In this document: piece by piece, positions 63,141-64,000 of the stretch
Layout of the letters: each line of letters starts with the position of its first letter
Numbering within the stretch: the stretch's first letter is position 1
Source: Symsagittifera roscoffensis
Lineage: Eukaryota; Xenacoelomorpha; Acoela; Convolutidae
Length of the DNA stretch: 64,000 nt
Direction of reading: 5' to 3'
Assembly: GCF_963678635.1 (NCBI RefSeq)
Contig: NC_087070.1
Location: forward strand, 33,309,955-33,373,954
The notes under the pieces: model-generated
What the model was told of the DNA's origin: nothing
The model's input: only the letters and a program-made list of their open reading frames with translations
Database searches by the model: none
Translations under genes and position numbers: made by a program

Positions 63141-64000
63141 GAAAGAAACGAACAGGGTCGAATCATGAGTCGAACAGGGTCGAATCATGAGACGAACAGG
63201 GTGGAATCATGAGTCGAACAGGGTCGAATCATTAGTGGAACAGGATCAAATCATGAGTCGAACAGGATCAAATCATGATTCGAACAGAGTCGAATCATGA
63301 GTCGAACAGGATCAAATCATGAGTCGAACAGGGTCGAATCATGAGTCGAACAGTGTCCAATCATGGGTCGAATCACGAGTTGAACAGGGTTGAAAGAAAC
63401 GAACAGGGTCGAATCATGAGTCGAACAGGGTCGAATCATGAGACGAACAGGGTGGAATCATGAGTCGAACAGGGTCGAATCATGAGTCGAACAGGATCAA
63501 ATCATGAGTCGAACAGGAGCAAATCATGAGTCGAACAGAGTCGAATCATGAGTCGAACAGTGTCGAATCATGGGTCGAATCATGAGTCGAACAGGGTTGA
63601 AAGAAACGAACAGGGTCGAATCATGAGTCGAACAGGGTCGAATCATGAGACGAACAGGGTGGAATCATGAGTCGAACAGGGTCGAATCATGAGTCGAACA
63701 GGATCAGATCATGAGTCGAGCAGGATCAAATCATGAGTCGAACAGGGTCAAATCATGAGTCGAACAGTGTCGAATCATGGGTCGAATCATGACTCGAACA
63801 GGGTTGAAAGAAACGAACAGGGTCGAATCATGAGTAAAACAGGGTCGAATCATGAGTCGAACAGGTTCGAATCATGAGTCGAACAGTGTCGAATCATGAG
63901 TCGAACAGGGTCGAATCATGAGTCGAACAGGGTCGAATCATGAGTCGAACAGTGTCGAATCATGAGCCGAACAGGGTCGAATCATGAGTCGAACTGGGTC
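63141..64000. repeat. 207-bp higher-order repeat at the right edge
   Basis: GAAAGAAACGAAC lies at about 63,141, 63,392, 63,599 and 63,806: one step of 251 bp, then two of 207 bp. 207 is ten monomers minus one 10-base half minus 3; the 251-bp copy has two extra monomers. Each unit carries AGACGAAC, GGTGGAATC, two or more GATCAAATC monomers and a GGGTCGAATC composite. The block runs out of the window. Confidence 0.85.

Larger units (their letters stand above)
1..64000. repeat. 22-bp satellite DNA array filling the window
   Basis: The sequence is a direct tandem array of a 22-bp monomer: a 10-base half, TCGAACAGGG, then a 12-base half, TCGAATCATGAG. The consensus has 11 G or C in 22 and is purine-rich on the given strand (14 of 22). 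It holds two CpG sites, both inside TCGA, and one TCATGA palindrome. Every monomer I read has the same orientation; I saw no inverted block and no unrelated insertion. Common variants are AGTGTC, ACGGTC and GGATC in the first half, TCAAA or TTGAA at the CpG positions, GAGCCG, and 19-bp short monomers (GTTGAAAGAG, GTTGAAATAG). Long satellites of this kind are usual in centromeric or other heterochromatin of eukaryotes. The location and species here are inference, and I do not recognise the family by name. The array continues past both window ends. Confidence 0.98.

Noticed and set aside
1-64000. CRISPR array
   Set aside because: Repeats of 22 bp are present, but they are contiguous with no unique spacers of constant length, no leader and no cas genes.
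1-64000. Telomere repeat array
   Set aside because: The 22-bp unit lacks a G-run telomere word such as TTAGGG or TTTAGGG and does not resemble known short telomeric repeats.
1-64000. Gene for a tandem-repeat protein (silk, mucin or effector-like)
   Set aside because: The period of 22 is not a multiple of three, stops occur every 66 bp in all frames on both strands, and no long open frame spans many monomers.
1-64000. Transposon, LTR element or other insertion within the array
   Set aside because: Reading the whole window I found no stretch of non-satellite sequence longer than a few bases, no terminal repeats and no target-site duplications.
1-64000. Inverted repeat or hairpin-based structure across the array
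   Set aside because: All monomers share one orientation. The only palindromes are the short TCGA and TCATGA words inside each monomer, too short to support stable long hairpins.

Overview
The whole window is one long head-to-tail satellite DNA array. I can support no gene, RNA gene, mobile element or promoter anywhere in it. The basic unit is 22 bp, made of a 10-base half (TCGAACAGGG) followed by a 12-base half (TCGAATCATGAG). Both halves begin with TCGAA, so the monomer looks like an ancient duplication of a shorter word. About 2,900 monomers fill the 63.8 kb of called sequence, all in the same orientation. A 200-base run of N (9,254-9,453) is the only interruption.

This suggests a eukaryotic nuclear genome assembled from long reads, probably centromeric, pericentromeric, subtelomeric or other constitutive heterochromatin. 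The species cannot be told from the sequence, because I do not recognise the monomer. The 200-N spacer is the gap size some Hi-C scaffolders write, which fits a scaffold join inside a satellite.

On top of the 22-bp period lie many local higher-order repeats (HORs), in which a block of distinguishable monomers is copied in tandem. From left to right: a variable-length family in 1-9.25 kb (offsets 1,194, 669, 558, 526, 448 and 341 bp); a diverged stretch at 9.45-12.1 kb; an 858-bp HOR at 12.1-14.4 kb; a 1.4-kb block at 14.2-15.65 kb copied about 2.32 kb downstream; a 17.95-31 kb zone with 755- and 865-bp HORs; a 1,645-bp HOR containing 607-bp units at 31.5-35.04 kb; a 600-612 bp unit near 36-37.5 kb; a 534-bp duplication at 41.7-42.76 kb; a 1,112-bp HOR family at about 43-53.7 kb; a run of short duplications at 53.7-54.5 kb; a very regular 471-bp HOR arranged as 942-bp pairs at about 56.9-60.5 kb; and a 207-bp HOR at the right edge.

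Most HOR lengths checked obey one rule: a whole number of 22-bp monomers, plus 12 for each extra 12-base half, minus 3 for each 19-bp short monomer. Two lineages can be told apart. One carries the +12 composite and GTTGAAATAG short monomers (0-12 kb and 40.5-60.5 kb). The other carries GTTGAAAGAG short monomers and no +12 composite (about 17-40 kb).

The canonical monomer puts a TGA stop on both strands, at the palindrome TCATGA, so every frame closes every 66 bp. The open frames that do occur (60-96 codons) exist only where monomer variants lose that stop, and I treat them as chance. I found no new gene system. What is notable is the repeat architecture itself. All coordinates and offsets were worked out by eye and may be off by a few bases.
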